Assembly: GCA_010093685.1 (NCBI GenBank)
Contig: MU006233.1
Location: 992,001-1,056,000 of the forward strand
Origin: Ophiobolus disseminans
Lineage: Eukaryota > Ascomycota > Dothideomycetes > Pleosporales > Phaeosphaeriaceae
Direction: 5' to 3'
Length of the DNA stretch: 64,000 nucleotides
Shown here in pieces: positions 10,920 through 22,390 of the stretch (the stretch's first letter is position 1; every line of letters starts with the position of its first letter). The position numbers and the translations under genes were made by a program. The notes beneath the pieces were generated by a model, which did not search any database, was not told where the DNA came from, and saw only the letters and a program-made list of their open reading frames with translations.

Positions 10920-12269
10920 ATGCAGCGAGTCATCTCGACTCATTTGCAAACAAGTCAATTCATGTCACTTCACATTCCATCACATCTCAGACTCAGTGTT
11001 TTGACACTACGAACCCCAACTCGGGCCATGGCTTCCCATTCAACTCCAACTACGCCGATCTATCTGGAGGGCACGACTCTCGAAGGGGGAGGTCAGCTTC
11101 TGCGTATCGCACTCGGACTATCGAGCCTCACCAAAAAGCCCATCAACATCACCAATATCCGCGGAAAACGCTCAGGAGGCGGCGGTCTCAAAGCTCAGCA
11201 TCTCACATCTGCACAATGGCTGGGACAAGCTTGCAATGCCAGATTGAATGGTGCTGAACTGAAGGGCAAAGAAATGACATTCACACCCCAGCAAGACGGT
11301 GCAGCTTTCCAACCAGAAAACAGAGGAAACGAATTTCGTATCACACAAACTACCCCCGGCAGCATCAACCTTATCCTCCAAGCCATACTACCCTATCTCC
11401 TCTTCTCAGGCACCTCGGCACCAATCCGCGTACACATCACAGGCGGCACAAACGTTTTTAACTCGCCATCCTACGACTACATCAAAGAAGTCCTCATCCC
11501 AACGCTCACACTGATCGGCATCCCACCCATCGCATCCCGCATCCACTCCCGCGGCTGGTCCCAAGGAAGTACCTCATTAGGCAGCGTGACATATACCATC
11601 ACACCCCTTCGCACAGCACTCCCCGCATTCAACCTCACCCAGCGCGGCACCATCACACACGTCAAAGCCATCGTCATCGCGCCTAGAAACACACAACAGC
11701 ACTTCCGCGACGAATTGGATGCCATGTTCGATAAGCGCGCACATCTTTTCTTCGGCCTCGATAACATTTCTGGAGAGGTTGACATCGCATTCGAAGCCTC
11801 CCACCACGATAAAAGATACTACATCCTCCTCATCGCTACATCCACATCCGGCATAAAAATCGCACGCGACTGGCTCTACGACCACGCCATCCGGCCCGGC
11901 AAGACGGAGAAAATACCACCGACCATGGTGAAGAAGGTGAGTGATGGTTTACTCAAGGAGCTTGCGCATGGTGGGTGTGTGGATGAGTATATGCGGGACC
12001 AGTTGGTTGTGTTTCAAGCGCTAGCGCAGGGCCGGAGTGAAGTTCTCGGCGGGAGGAAAGTCCGGGGGGATGGGCATGAGGGAGACTTGGTGGAGCCGAG
12101 TTTGCATGCCAGGACGGCCATGTGGGTTGCGGAGAAGATGTTGGGCGTGGAGTGTGATGCGGAGGGGGCGTGTGTTGGGGTTGGATTTGAGCCTTGTGGG
12201 AGGGGAGATGGAGATGAGGTGGATGGATTGGCTGGGGAGTTGGAGACGTTGAATGTTGAGGAGTCGTGA
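10920..12269 (+). CDS. RNA 3'-terminal phosphate cyclase-like protein
   Basis: Intronless, 449 aa from the first ATG, or 413 aa from the ATG at 11028, where family similarity begins. RtcA enzymes convert an RNA 3'-phosphate to a 2',3'-cyclic phosphate using ATP and a covalent His-AMP. The sequence shows the family start LEGGGQLLR-type motif (LEGTTLEGGGQLLRIALGL), IRGKRSGGGGLKAQHL for substrate binding, and DEYMRDQLVVFQALA. The His in SLHARTAMW (residue 396 from the first ATG) aligns by eye with the catalytic His of the bacterial motif HLLTN, so this seems a true cyclase and not the Rcl1 branch that lacks activity. The first 36 residues are Ser/Thr/Arg-rich and could be a targeting sequence. 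The last ~40 residues are an acidic and glycine-rich extension. Confidence 0.85.
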   Translation: MQRVISTHLQTSQFMSLHIPSHLRLSVLTLRTPTRAMASHSTPTTPIYLEGTTLEGGGQLLRIALGLSSLTKKPINITNIRGKRSGGGGLKAQHLTSAQWLGQACNARLNGAELKGKEMTFTPQQDGAAFQPENRGNEFRITQTTPGSINLILQAILPYLLFSGTSAPIRVHITGGTNVFNSPSYDYIKEVLIPTLTLIGIPPIASRIHSRGWSQGSTSLGSVTYTITPLRTALPAFNLTQRGTITHVKAIVIAPRNTQQHFRDELDAMFDKRAHLFFGLDNISGEVDIAFEASHHDKRYYILLIATSTSGIKIARDWLYDHAIRPGKTEKIPPTMVKKVSDGLLKELAHGGCVDEYMRDQLVVFQALAQGRSEVLGGRKVRGDGHEGDLVEPSLHARTAMWVAEKMLGVECDAEGACVGVGFEPCGRGDGDEVDGLAGELETLNVEES

Positions 12270-12857
12270 GGCTAGATATTTGACACACCCAATACCCTAA
12301 CAAGATATCTCTCTGAACAAACAAGAAAGGCAGACTGATGGCGACGTGACTGCCCACGCGCGTAGCTCGATATACACCCAAACAGTTTGTTATTATTCGT
12401 TTAGCTAGTGCACGGTTTGCTTGTCTTAGCTGTGGCTCCTTCTAGTCAGGAATGCCCATCTCTCCAATTCTCCCAAGCTCGTATACTTCTGCGCGGGACT
12501 TGCGACAGCCTATGCGCAGTTGTTCCCGGGTAGCTATTACCAACGCTCGGGGCTCGTGCTAACTTGTATTTCGAGTTTGTTTGTTGCTTTTGTGAATCGA
12601 GTCTCCGACTTTCATCCGGTATGGGAGATGACGTCGAGTCCAGGCGAGCTAACGGGCGATTGAAGGCCAGTAAAGGGGGGCTGTTTGGGTACTTGGTCGT
12701 AAATAAACACATTTAGCTGAAGGTTGAATATCCCGCTCCATCAACGGCCTACACACCATCGCGTATATCAAGGACATACTGCAAATTCAATACCAAGTAT
12801 CAACTCGATGAGTATGGCGAACGACACGGTAGAAAAACCAGCGCCAGCCCAGTCAGC
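12270..12857. other. Intergenic, no gene seen
   Basis: 3' flank of the cyclase gene and the upstream region of the broken BTB gene. An ATG at 12808 opens a 17-codon frame that may be the original N-terminus of the BTB protein, shifted out of frame. Nothing else supported. Confidence 0.4.
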
Positions 12858-13858
12858 ATGACGGATGAGCGTGTTGCTTTGTTCAGCTATGCAGAGTAAG
12901 TAGAACGAAACGTTTCCAATAGCTCGTCCGTTCGTATCGAACATGCTGCTTGAGTATCGCTAGCTGACACACCAAAAGGTACCACGACCCCCCAATCTTA
13001 TCTGACATCACCATCTATTATGAAACAGATGGCAAGCGAAAGTTCTACGGCCCAAGCTGCTCCTCGTCACCAAGGGGGAGTGGTTCAAGAAAGCCTTTGT
13101 CGGCGAGTTCAGCGTACGCAGACCTCCTCTCAATCCGTGTCTCGATAGGCCTGCATCTAAAAGCACAACAGGAATCCTGCGCAAAGGAGGTCACGTTGAA
13201 AGACGACAACGCTGACGCCGTCCAGGCACTGCTCGAATTCGCATACGACAAAGGCATATAGTACCGCACTGAGAACATGTCTCCTGATAATCTTGACTAC
13301 TACATCGGCTTATTCCTTGCCGCAGACAAGTATGCCTACCCTGCGCTCGAAAAGAAGACATTGAGGATATTCAGCGTGTGGTTATTCAACGTCATCGACA
13401 GCATGGCGAACGACGAATCAGAAAATGCTATCAAGGAATTCAGCGCCATCGTCTCCACCAGCTACGACTTCGTGGACGAAATGCCAGCAGCGCCGAAAGA
13501 GGCGGTGGTTCGTACTTTGGTTGGTGTCATATTCTGCCACGAGATAACAAATCCTTTAGGGCCGGCTGCGAAGCTAGTACAGGTAGTCACCGACACGGTG
13601 CTCAAGATCCCGGAGTTTGGCGCGGACTTGTTTCGTGAGATGATGCGGCGCCGCGAGATGGCAGGACAGGAATTGGGGAGGGCGCATTTGGCGTTTATTG
13701 TTAAGGTGAAGTGCCTTGTGTGCGATGCCGAGTGGTTTTTGGCAACTGAGAACGGCGAGTTGGGGCATTGTTGGGGGTGTGGGGCTGCTGGGCTGCTGGG
13801 GTTGGGTGGGAGAGGTTGGTTGTGGAGTGAAGTTGTGAGGCTACTTGGGGTGGTGTAA
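12858..13858 (+). pseudogene. BTB/POZ-domain protein gene, broken by a frameshift and a stop
   Basis: Reads as a BTB protein when joined by eye: exon 12858-12895, an 83-nt intron (GTAAGT, branch GCTGAC) to 12978, then ILSDITIYYETDGKRKFYG. At 13052-13053 one base is missing where the BTB His-Lys pair is expected, after which LLLVTKGEWFKKAF continues in another frame. A 58-nt intron (13114-13171) joins ESCAKEVTLKDD. At 13259-13261 an in-frame TAG splits the domain; the same frame then runs open to 13858, covering the helical C-terminal part, which ends in a Cys-rich stretch (CLVCDAEWF, CWGCGAAG). BTB domains dimerise and often link targets to Cullin-3 ligases. A gene model starting at the ATG at 13277 would lack most of the BTB fold. 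Sequencing error could explain the frameshift but less easily the stop. Confidence 0.72.
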
Positions 13859-14624
13859 ATGTGTGTTGTAAGGACGATGTAAGAGCGCTGCGTTCCTGAA
13901 TAGACAGATTATGCTGGGAATTAATCAGTATACAGTGATGAAGGTATAGATATTGGATATTTGAGGTTATGAGGGACCATTGACAACACTCAAGAAGGGT
14001 TTCTGCTCCTCTAATCTCGCCTCCATATATTCCCAATGGTGTCAAGTACTTGTTTCGAATCTGGGGAAGCCTGTGAAGTCTGATTGTATGCCTTGGGTAC
14101 TTGTCATCTCACACCTAGGTACTAAGCTACGCTGACGTTACCTTGTGAGAAACGCCTCGAGTGGGTCACGAGCGCCTACATGATGGAGCTCAGAGACATC
14201 CCAACCTTTGTGTATGAGGTTTGGTGGAAGGTGTCGTGGGGTAGGAGGAGCCTCGGCCCCGGAGTTATGCCGGCGCTAGTGATGCTAGCGATGGTTTCAA
14301 CTTCGAGGGGTTCAGGCAATCTTGCGACATCCAATACAAACAGCTTTCATGACTTTATGACCCATTGCCTCTCTTTTTGTGATTGTTTTTGACTTCATGA
14401 ATCCACTCTACATATAGACCGCCTCCAGCACTCGATCCCGCTTACAACGACAGTGCTTGAGCCCCGCCAACTCGATACAATTTGCTTCACCTGCATCACA
14501 CGACCTTCGATATCGACCGCACACCGCCCTTCAGACGCCAAAAGAAGACTCCAGCCCTATCTCGAAGTCTCTCCAAATATAGCCTCGCTATTCCTTCTGG
14601 AAGGCACATTCTCAACGCGACACA
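13859..14624. other. Intergenic and 5' UTR of the WD40 gene
   Basis: The last ~200 bp are pyrimidine-rich and probably transcribed leader of the WD40 gene. Open frames across this stretch are unsupported. Confidence 0.4.
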
Positions 14625-15629
14625 ATGCCGGAGACCACGAAAGTGGTACCTCTCACCTGCCATGGACACTCACGCCCTGTCCCGCACATCCACTTCTCCT
14701 CCATCGTAAATGAGGACCAGTTCTATATCATTTCCGCATGCAAGGATGGAAATCCCATGCTTCGCGACGGCGTTACTGGAGACTGGATTGGCACGTTTCT
14801 GGGTCACAAGGGCGCTGTGTGGCAAGCAAGGCTTTCTTCCGACGCCTCTCTAGCAGCCACGGCTTCGGCAGACTTCTCAGCGTAAGCTCGCCTCATTCTT
14901 GCGGTATGTCCACGGCTAACAAGACGCAGAAAGGTATGGGACACACATACCGGTGAAGCCCTACACACCCTGACCCACGCCCACATCGTCCGCGCCGTTG
15001 CATTCCCGAGCCAACCCCGTCCCCAAATCCTCGCGACCGGCGGCATGGAGAAGAAGCTGCGCATATACGATCTCTCCCGCGGTGACTCAGCGACCAGCTT
15101 CGAGATTGGTGCTGGCGTCCACACCGGCACGATCAAGTCTATCGTCTGGACGTCTGATTCTAACATAATCATCACGGCAGCAGAAGACAAGAAGATCCGA
15201 TGGTGGGATCTGCGACAACAAGCGACAATTGGCGAGCACGCCGTGGAAGGCGTTGTAGGCTCGTGCGAGTTGGATAACACCTCCTCGGACGGCATTTTGA
15301 GCGTGGCCGCTGGAAACAGCGCCTACTTCTTCAACAGCCTTTCGCCCGGATCGCTCGTGAAAAGCATCAAGACGCCCTATGATCTTGCAAGCGTGGCACT
15401 ACACAGCGGAGAGCGCAGGTTCGTCACTGGTGGTAGCAATCAGAACGACACCTGGGTCAGGGTTTGGGATTTTGACGAGGAGAAGGAGTTGGAGACAAAT
15501 AAGGGACATCACGGGCCTATTTGGTCAGCAAGCTTCTCGCCAGATGGTAAGCTATATGCGACCGGCAGTGAAGACGGCACGGTGAAGCTCTGGAAGTTTA
15601 CCCAAGGCCCGTATGGTCTGTGGAAGTAG
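14625..15629 (+). CDS. WD40-repeat protein of the STRAP (Unrip) type
   Basis: Two exons, 14625-14881 and 14930-15629, with a 48-nt intron (GTAAGC, branch GGCTAAC, GCAG); 318 aa. It should form a single seven-bladed propeller filling the whole protein. STRAP-specific wording is clear in blades 1 and 2: CHGHSRPVPHIHFS, DGNPMLRDGVTGDWIGTF and GHKGAVWQARL. Later blades end in KVWD, LRIYD, RWWDL, VRVWDF and VKLWKF. In animals STRAP serves the SMN complex and TGF-beta signalling; in fungi the orthologue is a conserved nuclear/cytoplasmic scaffold of uncertain role. eIF3i is the closest alternative but lacks the PMLR..TGDWIGTF signature. The start is the only ATG that keeps blade 1 whole. Confidence 0.88.
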
Positions 15630-16163
15630 CCCTCGGAGGACTGCGATTGGTGGGCTTATGAAGCTAGTCAGGGCTAGTGTGAATATGAAGGCCACCTCAA
15701 GATTGAGAAATGCATGCTCAACAATACCCCCATCTTCTCCATATCGGCATGTTTCTACGGAAGCATGCATGCGCATATAGCTTGGTGCGGCTTATTGACC
15801 AGCAACCACTTCGAGACCAGGTTCACTAACCTGGTGGGGTAATGCGACCCGACTATTTTCCGACAGAGGCTACCGAAGGATTTCAACCACCAACGTCACT
15901 TGCATGGAGGTGCATCACACTACGCACACTCAGGGCAGTGATAGGCATGGCTTGGCAAATGGTGATAAGAACACTTACGCATGATACGATGATAGCCATC
16001 TGCAGTACCTAAATGCCGTTGAGTCTCGCTAAGTGGGGGTTTGCTGGGGACGTCAACATAAGAGTGACTTGTGTCCCGCTATTGTTGTAACGTCCGACGG
16101 ACCTCACCTTTGCCCGTTTCATCTGACCTCCGTGAAATAGCCAGTGCGAGGATATCACTCAAG
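15630..16163. other. Intergenic, no gene seen
   Basis: 3' flank of the WD40 gene and promoter of the MFS gene. An imperfect stem around 15817-15838 (ACCAGGTT...AACCTGGT) is visible but does not fit a tRNA. Confidence 0.4.
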
Positions 16164-17736
16164 ATGTCAGAAAAGCACCATGATATATCACCGGCCAGAG
16201 ATCCAAGTATCGAAGAAGGTCACATGGCAGCCGAGAAGCAGATGAAGGATATCGGCGCAGACCTATACCTCGAAGTCCGACAATACTCCCGCGAAGAACT
16301 CGACGCAGAGCGCAAAGTCGTCCTTCGCAAAATCGACTGGGTCATAATGCCAATGGTACCTTCCAACACTCTCTCCCCTTCCCAACACGATCTAACGCCC
16401 CCAGATCTGCATGACATACATGATCCAATTCCTCGATAAACTCTCCCTCAACTACGCAAACGCCTACACCCTCACCCCCGACCTCGGGCTCCAGGGCCAG
16501 CGCTACGCCTGGGTCGCCGCCATCTTCAACTTTGGTTACCTCTTCTGGGCGCTGCCCGCAAACTACCTCATCCAGCGGCTCCCCGTGGCGAAGTACACGG
16601 GCAGCATGATCCTCGTCTGGAGCATCTTGCTGTGCTGCCACGTCGCGGCGAAAAATTACGCGGGTATCCTTGTGCTGCGCTTCCTACTTGGCATGTTCGA
16701 AGCCAGCATCAGTCCTGCTATCATGAACATCGTGAGTATGTTCTACACGCGCGCGGAGCAGCCGGTGCGCATGTGCATTTTCCTCGCTTTCAACGGGGCT
16801 GCGACGATGATTGGCGCACTGTTAGGGTACGGGCTGGGCCATGCGCATAGTCCGCACATCAAGACGTGGCAGCTCATATTCCTGGTCATCGGGCTGGTGA
16901 ACTTCGTGTGGAGTTGGGTGTTTCTGTGGGTCATGCCTGATTCCCCAGCGAGCGCGCGCTTCTTGACGCACAAGCAGCGCATTGTGGCGATTGATCGCAT
17001 CGCGGGGAATATGATTGGCGTCAAGACGACGACGTTTGATGCATCGCAAGCGCTGGAGGCGGTGCTAGATGTAAAAGTGCACTGTTTGATGCTGATTGGC
17101 CTTGCGTGTGGAGTTATTAATGGCGGAGTGTCGAATTTTGCATCCAGTCTCATCCGGGGATTCGGGTTCTCGGGCATATACGCTACGCTGCTCCAGCTAC
17201 CTACCGGCGCTATTGAGTTCGTCGTCGTGCCGTTGTGCGGGCTGGCGGCTGGGTACTTCAGGGACTCGCGCTGCATCATCCTCGGGATCATATGTCTGCC
17301 TCCCCTCGCTGGACTGTTGGGAATTCGCCTCACGCCGCTATCTAAACGCTGGACCTTAGTTGGGTGCACCTGGCTCCAATACATCATCGGCGCGCCCGTA
17401 ATCCTGTCCTGGAACCTCCTCACGACCAATATCGCTGGCCATACGAAGCGCAGCACAGCGAACGGGTTATGGTTCCTCTTCTACGCCGCGGGCAACATAG
17501 CTGGCGCGAACATCTTCTTTGCAAAAGAAGCGCCGCGGTACTTCTCTGCGTTGACAGGGCTGTGCGTGTGCTATGGGGCTATGGTAGTCATTGCTACGTG
17601 TCTGTACGTTTGGATGTGGGCGGAGAACAAGAGACGGGACAGGCTGTACGGCGTTGGTGAGGACGAGACTGCCATTGAAGATGGATTTAGGAACCAGACG
17701 GATGGTCGGGCGAAGCATTTTAGGTATGCGCTGTAG
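16164..17736 (+). CDS. MFS transporter, allantoate permease (Dal5) type
   Basis: Two exons, 16164-16355 and 16405-17736, joined in phase 0 across a 49-nt intron (GTACCT, branch TCTAAC, CCCAG); 507 aa. A ~60-residue charged cytoplasmic N-terminus leads into KIDWVIMPMICMTYMIQFLDKLSLNYA, the typical first helix of anion:cation symporters in the Dal5 family. About 12 hydrophobic helices follow, with the family motif LRFLLGMFEASISPA in helix 4-5 and a central loop around residue 255. Members import allantoate, ureidosuccinate, nicotinate, biotin precursors or other carboxylates with protons; the substrate here cannot be set. The ATG at 16164 (AAG-ATG) is chosen over an upstream in-frame ATG because the extra residues look untranslated. 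Confidence 0.88.
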
Positions 17737-18157
17737 ATCCTGCAAACGCTACGTAGATGTGCCTCATTCACATGAGTAGTAATATGAAGCCAATATCTAC
17801 TTTCGCGCTGCGATTGATGTGAATATGCAGTAACTTTGAGTCTGTGACATGGTCCAACGACCTCGGGACCTTCCCATTGACTGTCATGACACAAACTCCA
17901 TGATAATCGTAGGGCTGAGACCACTAAGCACACTGGTCTTATAGTCTTCGGATAGGTTTAGTCTAGCAACAATAACATTGTCTAGGTTGTAAAGTAATGC
18001 ACTGTACGCTAGACACATCCTGCGCGCATTTGTCGAACTCGAAAGCCCGGTGGCGTCAGCACATGGGGGCAGAACACATGTGGAGCGTGCGCCAAAGTTG
18101 CCAATACCTCTTCTCGGCGTCTTCATTCCTTGCTTCCTATCTATAAAACTATACATC
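17737..18157. other. Intergenic, no gene seen
   Basis: 3' flank of the MFS gene and possible promoter of the following short frame. A minus-strand frame across 17884-18303 overlaps the short plus-strand frame and has no motif. Confidence 0.35.
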
Positions 18158-18355
18158 ATGGGCAAGTACGCATGTTTTGGCAATGAGTTTTCACATGCTA
18201 AAGCAGCGTTGCACGCCACGAGCAGCACACCCCAAAAAGCCGTTTCCTTGTCGATGAAACTCGCGGTAGGGATCCCGTTTGGTCTTATTGGCTTCGGCAT
18301 CATGGTCTACATGATGTGGAAATGCTTCAAGAGGTGCAGAGAGCAGCAGAGATAG
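18158..18355 (+). CDS. Possible 66-aa single-pass membrane peptide
   Basis: Short frame starting at an ATG in good context (CATC-ATG-GGC), preceded by CTATAAAA-like sequence at about 18140-18147 and a pyrimidine-rich stretch. The product has one strong C-terminal membrane helix (LAVGIPFGLIGFGIMVYMMW) and a basic Cys/Lys/Arg tail (KCFKRCREQQR), a tail-anchored layout. No family recognised. An antisense frame covers the same DNA, so this remains a candidate only. Confidence 0.35.
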   Translation: MGKYACFGNEFSHAKAALHATSSTPQKAVSLSMKLAVGIPFGLIGFGIMVYMMWKCFKRCREQQR

Positions 18356-18747
18356 GAAAGGACTTGGAAATGAAACCGGCGTCAGATGGATCCATAATGT
18401 GGGTGAAGAAGCAGCAAACAGGAGATGAAAACGTTTCTCACGAGCAGGTCAGGGCACAGGGTGGTAGCGTGACATAGCTATCATTTCTTTTATCATGCGG
18501 ATATCCTGGGATGCCAAAGCATCATACAACCGTTTCATGTTGCCACCTGTTTACGTCCAACGAAACACATTCCCATATCCAGCGTACTGTCTGCGGAAGA
18601 CGTTGCAACGAAACTTATCATCATGCTGGGCGCCTGATGCGCAAAAGCTGTCTCCTTAACCACTCGTGTGTCAACGTTGCAAGGCCAATCAAAGCGACGT
18701 CGATGAACCACTTTTAGAATTCCCTCGCGACACATATAGTGACCACT
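18356..18747. other. Intergenic, no gene seen
   Basis: Lies between the short plus-strand frame and the stop codon of the rhodopsin-like gene. No motif found. Confidence 0.4.
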
Positions 18748-20096
18748 CTAGACATCTTTGTGACTGGTGCCCGGAGTCTGGGAGGACGTCGTGGGCCCTT
18801 CCCTCACTACAAGCAAGATGTCAGCTATCAGTGCGTACATAGATCATTGGTGACGTACTCATTTCAAAGAAGTCGAGTTCTGTCTCGCTTGCTGGGTAGT
18901 TGTCCAGCTCGACCTCGTTATGCAGGGTAACGGTTGATGGCGGCTGCGAACTCTTCCATGAAGCATTGTTTTTCAAAAGGCTGGGAATCCATAATCGTGC
19001 CCTGGAGCTGGATAAGGAACTCGGACGGGTGGTGCTCGTTGTGGGCGCGGTGTCTATGGTCGTGGGCGCCAAGGTCGTCTTCATCTTCTTCTTGCGCGAA
19101 AGTCGCCAGGCGGGTAGGATGTGCGGACAGCATGAAACGATGATGACCATTGACAGCTCTCCAAGGAACGTCAATGATGATTGGGCGGACCTGTACGCCA
19201 CTTCCTCTACCCATCCAGGGTTTCCTGCATTCCGAACCCTCAAGTATATGCCGAAGGCGTCAACGAAGAATGCGACGATAGTGACGCCGAATACCCCGAA
19301 AAGCGAGAGCTTCTTTTTTGTGGTGATTTGAAGTTTCCAGATGGCCCAGGCGGGGATCAAGAGCGCTTCGATGTCCGAGAGTGCATTGATCGTACCCGCT
19401 GCAATCTCGAGACGGTTAACGTCCAGACATTTGCCAGACACACGATTGTCCCAGATTTTCTTCGGCGAAGTGCACAAGAAGATATTGAAGAAGGCGAGGA
19501 AAAAGTATGCAAGACCATTCACGACGAGTGACCATATGATGACATGGTAGACGGCGCTCTGCTTCGTGCCGCTGAAGTAGCGCTTGAACTGCAGGAAGAC
19601 TATGCCAAAGGGTTGGTTAGCGTCAATCGCATGAAGAACTGGTCTCTTCGTGTCTATACCGCTCTCCCTAATGAAAGTGGAATAACGTACCCTAGAGAGC
19701 GTTAGTGGAGGCCACTGACGTGAAAGGAGGTAGTATACTTACTGAAGCTTTCGAAAAGCCCCCAGAGATCGCGTACATGAGAGACATCATGTTGTAGATG
19801 CGTGCGTTCTCGAACATCACCTCCTTGCTGGTCTCCACCTTGTTGAGCTCCATTGGTACCATTGCGAGGCACGTGAGGATTCCCGCCACGATGAAACTGG
19901 CCCAGGCGGTGTAGGCGCACCAATCCTCGACCAGGACAGCGCGGTTCAACCAGTTGGCGTAAATGCGGATGGCAACGAATGCGAACGTGAGGACTTCAAG
20001 CACCATGGTGACGCGGATGCCGGTTGGCAACAAGGTGGCCGGGTACATCTGTACCCCAGCGTACGGGTCGATGATTGAGTACTCCGAGAAGTTCAT
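18748..20096 (-). CDS. Fungal rhodopsin-domain integral membrane protein (7TM)
   Basis: Three exons inferred: 20096-19739, 19599-18859 and 18806-18748; 385 aa. Intron 1 is 139 nt (donor GTATAC, branch GCTAACC, acceptor GCATAG). The stronger GTAAGT four bases upstream gives a wrong frame, while the chosen junction yields FSKASVIFLQFKRYF, which reads well for the family. Intron 2 is 52 nt (GTACGT, branch GCTGAC, TTGTAG), ending in MREGPTTSSQTPGTSHKDV. Seven hydrophobic helices lie in residues ~25-290, with LVEDWCAYTAW, ISGGFSKAS and CTSPKKIWD, characteristic of the fungal-specific rhodopsin-like domain (the family I recall as PF20684). There is no retinal-binding Lys evidence and no CFEM domain. 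The ~100-residue cytoplasmic tail is Ser/Thr-rich. Role unknown, often called an integral membrane or PTH11-related protein. Confidence 0.78.
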
Positions 20097-20726
20097 CCTT
20101 GCTGGTTTGCGCGTTGCTTGCAACGGGCTTTGGGGTGGAGTAGATTGCCTGCTGGTCTTACGTTAGCTTGTGGTCTAGATAGCACGATCGGTTAGTGAGT
20201 GTCGCACTGCTGGTGTCGTTTGGCTTGTCGGTGGTGGCTGTTGTCAGATCGAGAAAACTCAGCGGAGGAAAATCTCGAGGTGATAAGTCCTCCCCACGTG
20301 GCGGTGATTAGGACGTTTGCCATAGAAACCCGTGGGCCAAAAGACAACATCACGTGACAAGATGAAAGGACCTCGGAAAACACAACAACTTGCACTCGGC
20401 GCGGACATACGTAATACCAACTTCGATCCCGGAATGAAATTATAAGACCTAACAGCTCATGATATTGCATAATGAGGTTGTAGCCTGGGGTCGCCCGACC
20501 CGAATTGTGTTGACAGATGATGTGGGTGGGCATTCCGGGGACGGCTCATAGCCCTGGAGTCGCGCAGATACCGGCCACGATGACTCGGGGTTCTGTCCTG
20601 TGTGGAAAAAACAAGCAATAGACAAAGACAGCCGTTTGCGATCTGCCGAAAGTAGTTCGGGAGTCATGAAGTGAGAGTGAACACGGCTTGAGGTCAGTCG
20701 TGACATCCCTAGCGCCTTGGCCTCGC
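20097..20726. other. Intergenic, no gene seen
   Basis: Promoter side of the rhodopsin-like gene and 3' flank of the F-box gene. Unsupported open frames only. Confidence 0.4.
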
Positions 20727-22228
20727 TCACCAGATTTCCACTTCCAACTTCCCGACGTCCCATCCCCATGCATCCAGCATATCCGCGACCTCTCTCCTTA
20801 GTCCGACCTTCCACGCATGTCCTAAGATGCCAATCTCATCTTCCAAGTGGCGCGGGTCTGCACCAGCCCACAACATCCAGTCAGCCCAGTGCAACAATCC
20901 CATGGCGGCGGCTTGAAATAGTGGTCTGTCTGACTCTGGCTCGAATGATTGAGTTTGCAAGTAGTAGCCCAAGGTGTCGTTGTAAACCCTGTTCAAGCGA
21001 TCGTCGTGAGCTGTGTCATCAATGTGATATGATGAGACGAGCTGTGGGGAGTTGAGGGTCTTATCAGGGCAAGCTGGCGCCGGGTATGCGAGGAACGTCT
21101 GGGTTCTGAGCCTATCAGTTGAAGGAGGTGGAGTGTTGCGCACTCTGTGTCGTCTGTCGATTCCAACGGCATGCGTGAAGCAGAATTCGATGATATGGAG
21201 TTTGTCTGGTATGTCCTGGACGTTAGACATCCAAGCGAGCACTGCGTCGAACAACGCAACGTTGTTGGTGGTGATAGATTTCACGAGTAGATCCATTGTG
21301 AAGGCTCTTGTTGCCTTTGCAGAGCCGGAAAGCTTGTCAAGAAGGACAGTGACGAAGATGTGGCTGCGCGCTAGAGCAAGGCGGAGGTAGATGTAGAGAT
21401 GCTTTCGTTGCACAGTTCGTACTGATCGAAGCAGAAGCCTCAAAATCTCGATACTGCCGCGGTCCACAGTGATAGCGAGTAACGTTGTGCCGAAGCAGAG
21501 ATTCACGTCATCGACGCCGATGTAGGTACCCGGGAGCGAATCCAGTACCGCTTCTTGATCGTCCCTCAGGATGGCGGTCAGTATCTGGAGGTACTTGTGG
21601 TCGTTCTCAATGCGCTTCAGCATCCACAGCTTGACTGTGTCGTCGATCGCCTTCATCTCAGTACAATGATATCGCAATTCCGGCACATTCTTTTCATACC
21701 AAACGTAGTGCTCGTAGTATGAACGAAGAGGGCTCCATCTGCTAGTCACAATCCCGCAGATACTGAAGACGTGATGCTGTGACAGTGCGCACCATTCGCG
21801 AATTTTGGTATCGCAATCTGCTCCCACAACACCAAGTCTTAGCAGCTCTCGTTCAAATACAGGAGCGCAAAGATGAGAAAAAGGACCAAGCTCCTTCTTC
21901 GCATGACACGCGCGGAAGCAGAGGTACTTTAAACGAAGAGTGTGTGGCGCTGTTGGCCAAACGCTGCGTGGCCGTTCAGAAAAGGCATGATACAGGATTT
22001 CTTCGTCGAACGTTTCTAAGGGTATTTGAGCTCTGGATTAGGCATATTGAGATTCATAATATACTTACTGCTGACTAGCCTGAGGGTCAGAATCGACGCT
22101 CTTTCTGCTTGAGAGACGTATTGGTCGACGCGGTGCTCTAATATAAGCCTGAGTATCTCCAGCGGTACTCGCATATTAGATGATGAGTATTTTGAAGTAT
22201 GCTTCGATAAGCTTAGAAAGGAAGGCAT
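20727..22228 (-). CDS. F-box protein with ankyrin-like C-terminal helices
   Basis: Two exons, 22228-22069 and 22015-20727, with a 53-nt intron (GTAAGT...CCTTAG); 482 aa from 22228 or 464 aa from the ATG at 22174. The F-box is VPLEILRLILEHRV...ILTLRLVSSK, split by the intron exactly after the last F-box helix. The rest is helical with repeat-like pieces such as TTLLAITVDRGSIEILRLLL and PLFQAAAMGLLHWADWMLWAGADP, which look like degenerate ankyrin repeats. F-box proteins bring substrates to SCF ubiquitin ligases. The upstream region is interrupted 80 bp before the first ATG by a pogo-type transposon, which may have altered its promoter. Confidence 0.7.
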
Positions 22229-22307
22229 TGGGAATTTTATTCAAGATATATTTAGCAATAGTTGAACGCCTAAAGCTTACGCCTGGCGCCCGGTTACCAA
22301 AACCATC

Positions 22308-22338
22308 TACCGAGGTGCCCGGCGTAACCATCCACCCG
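22308..22338 (+). repeat. Left terminal inverted repeat of the pogo-like element
   Basis: 31 bp matching the reverse complement of 24396-24426 except one position (GGCGTAACC against GACGTAACC). Confidence 0.9.
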
Positions 22339-22390
22339 AACACCGAGCCCTGACAACTACACAACTTCAACACAACATAACTCTATCAAT

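Noticed and set aside
13277..13858. Stand-alone 193-aa gene
   Set aside because: It is the tail of a BTB gene and begins just after an in-frame stop; kept only as part of the pseudogene.
15780..15870. Possible tRNA near an ACCAGGTT...AACCTGGT stem
   Set aside because: No T-loop consensus or acceptor stem could be built around it on either strand.
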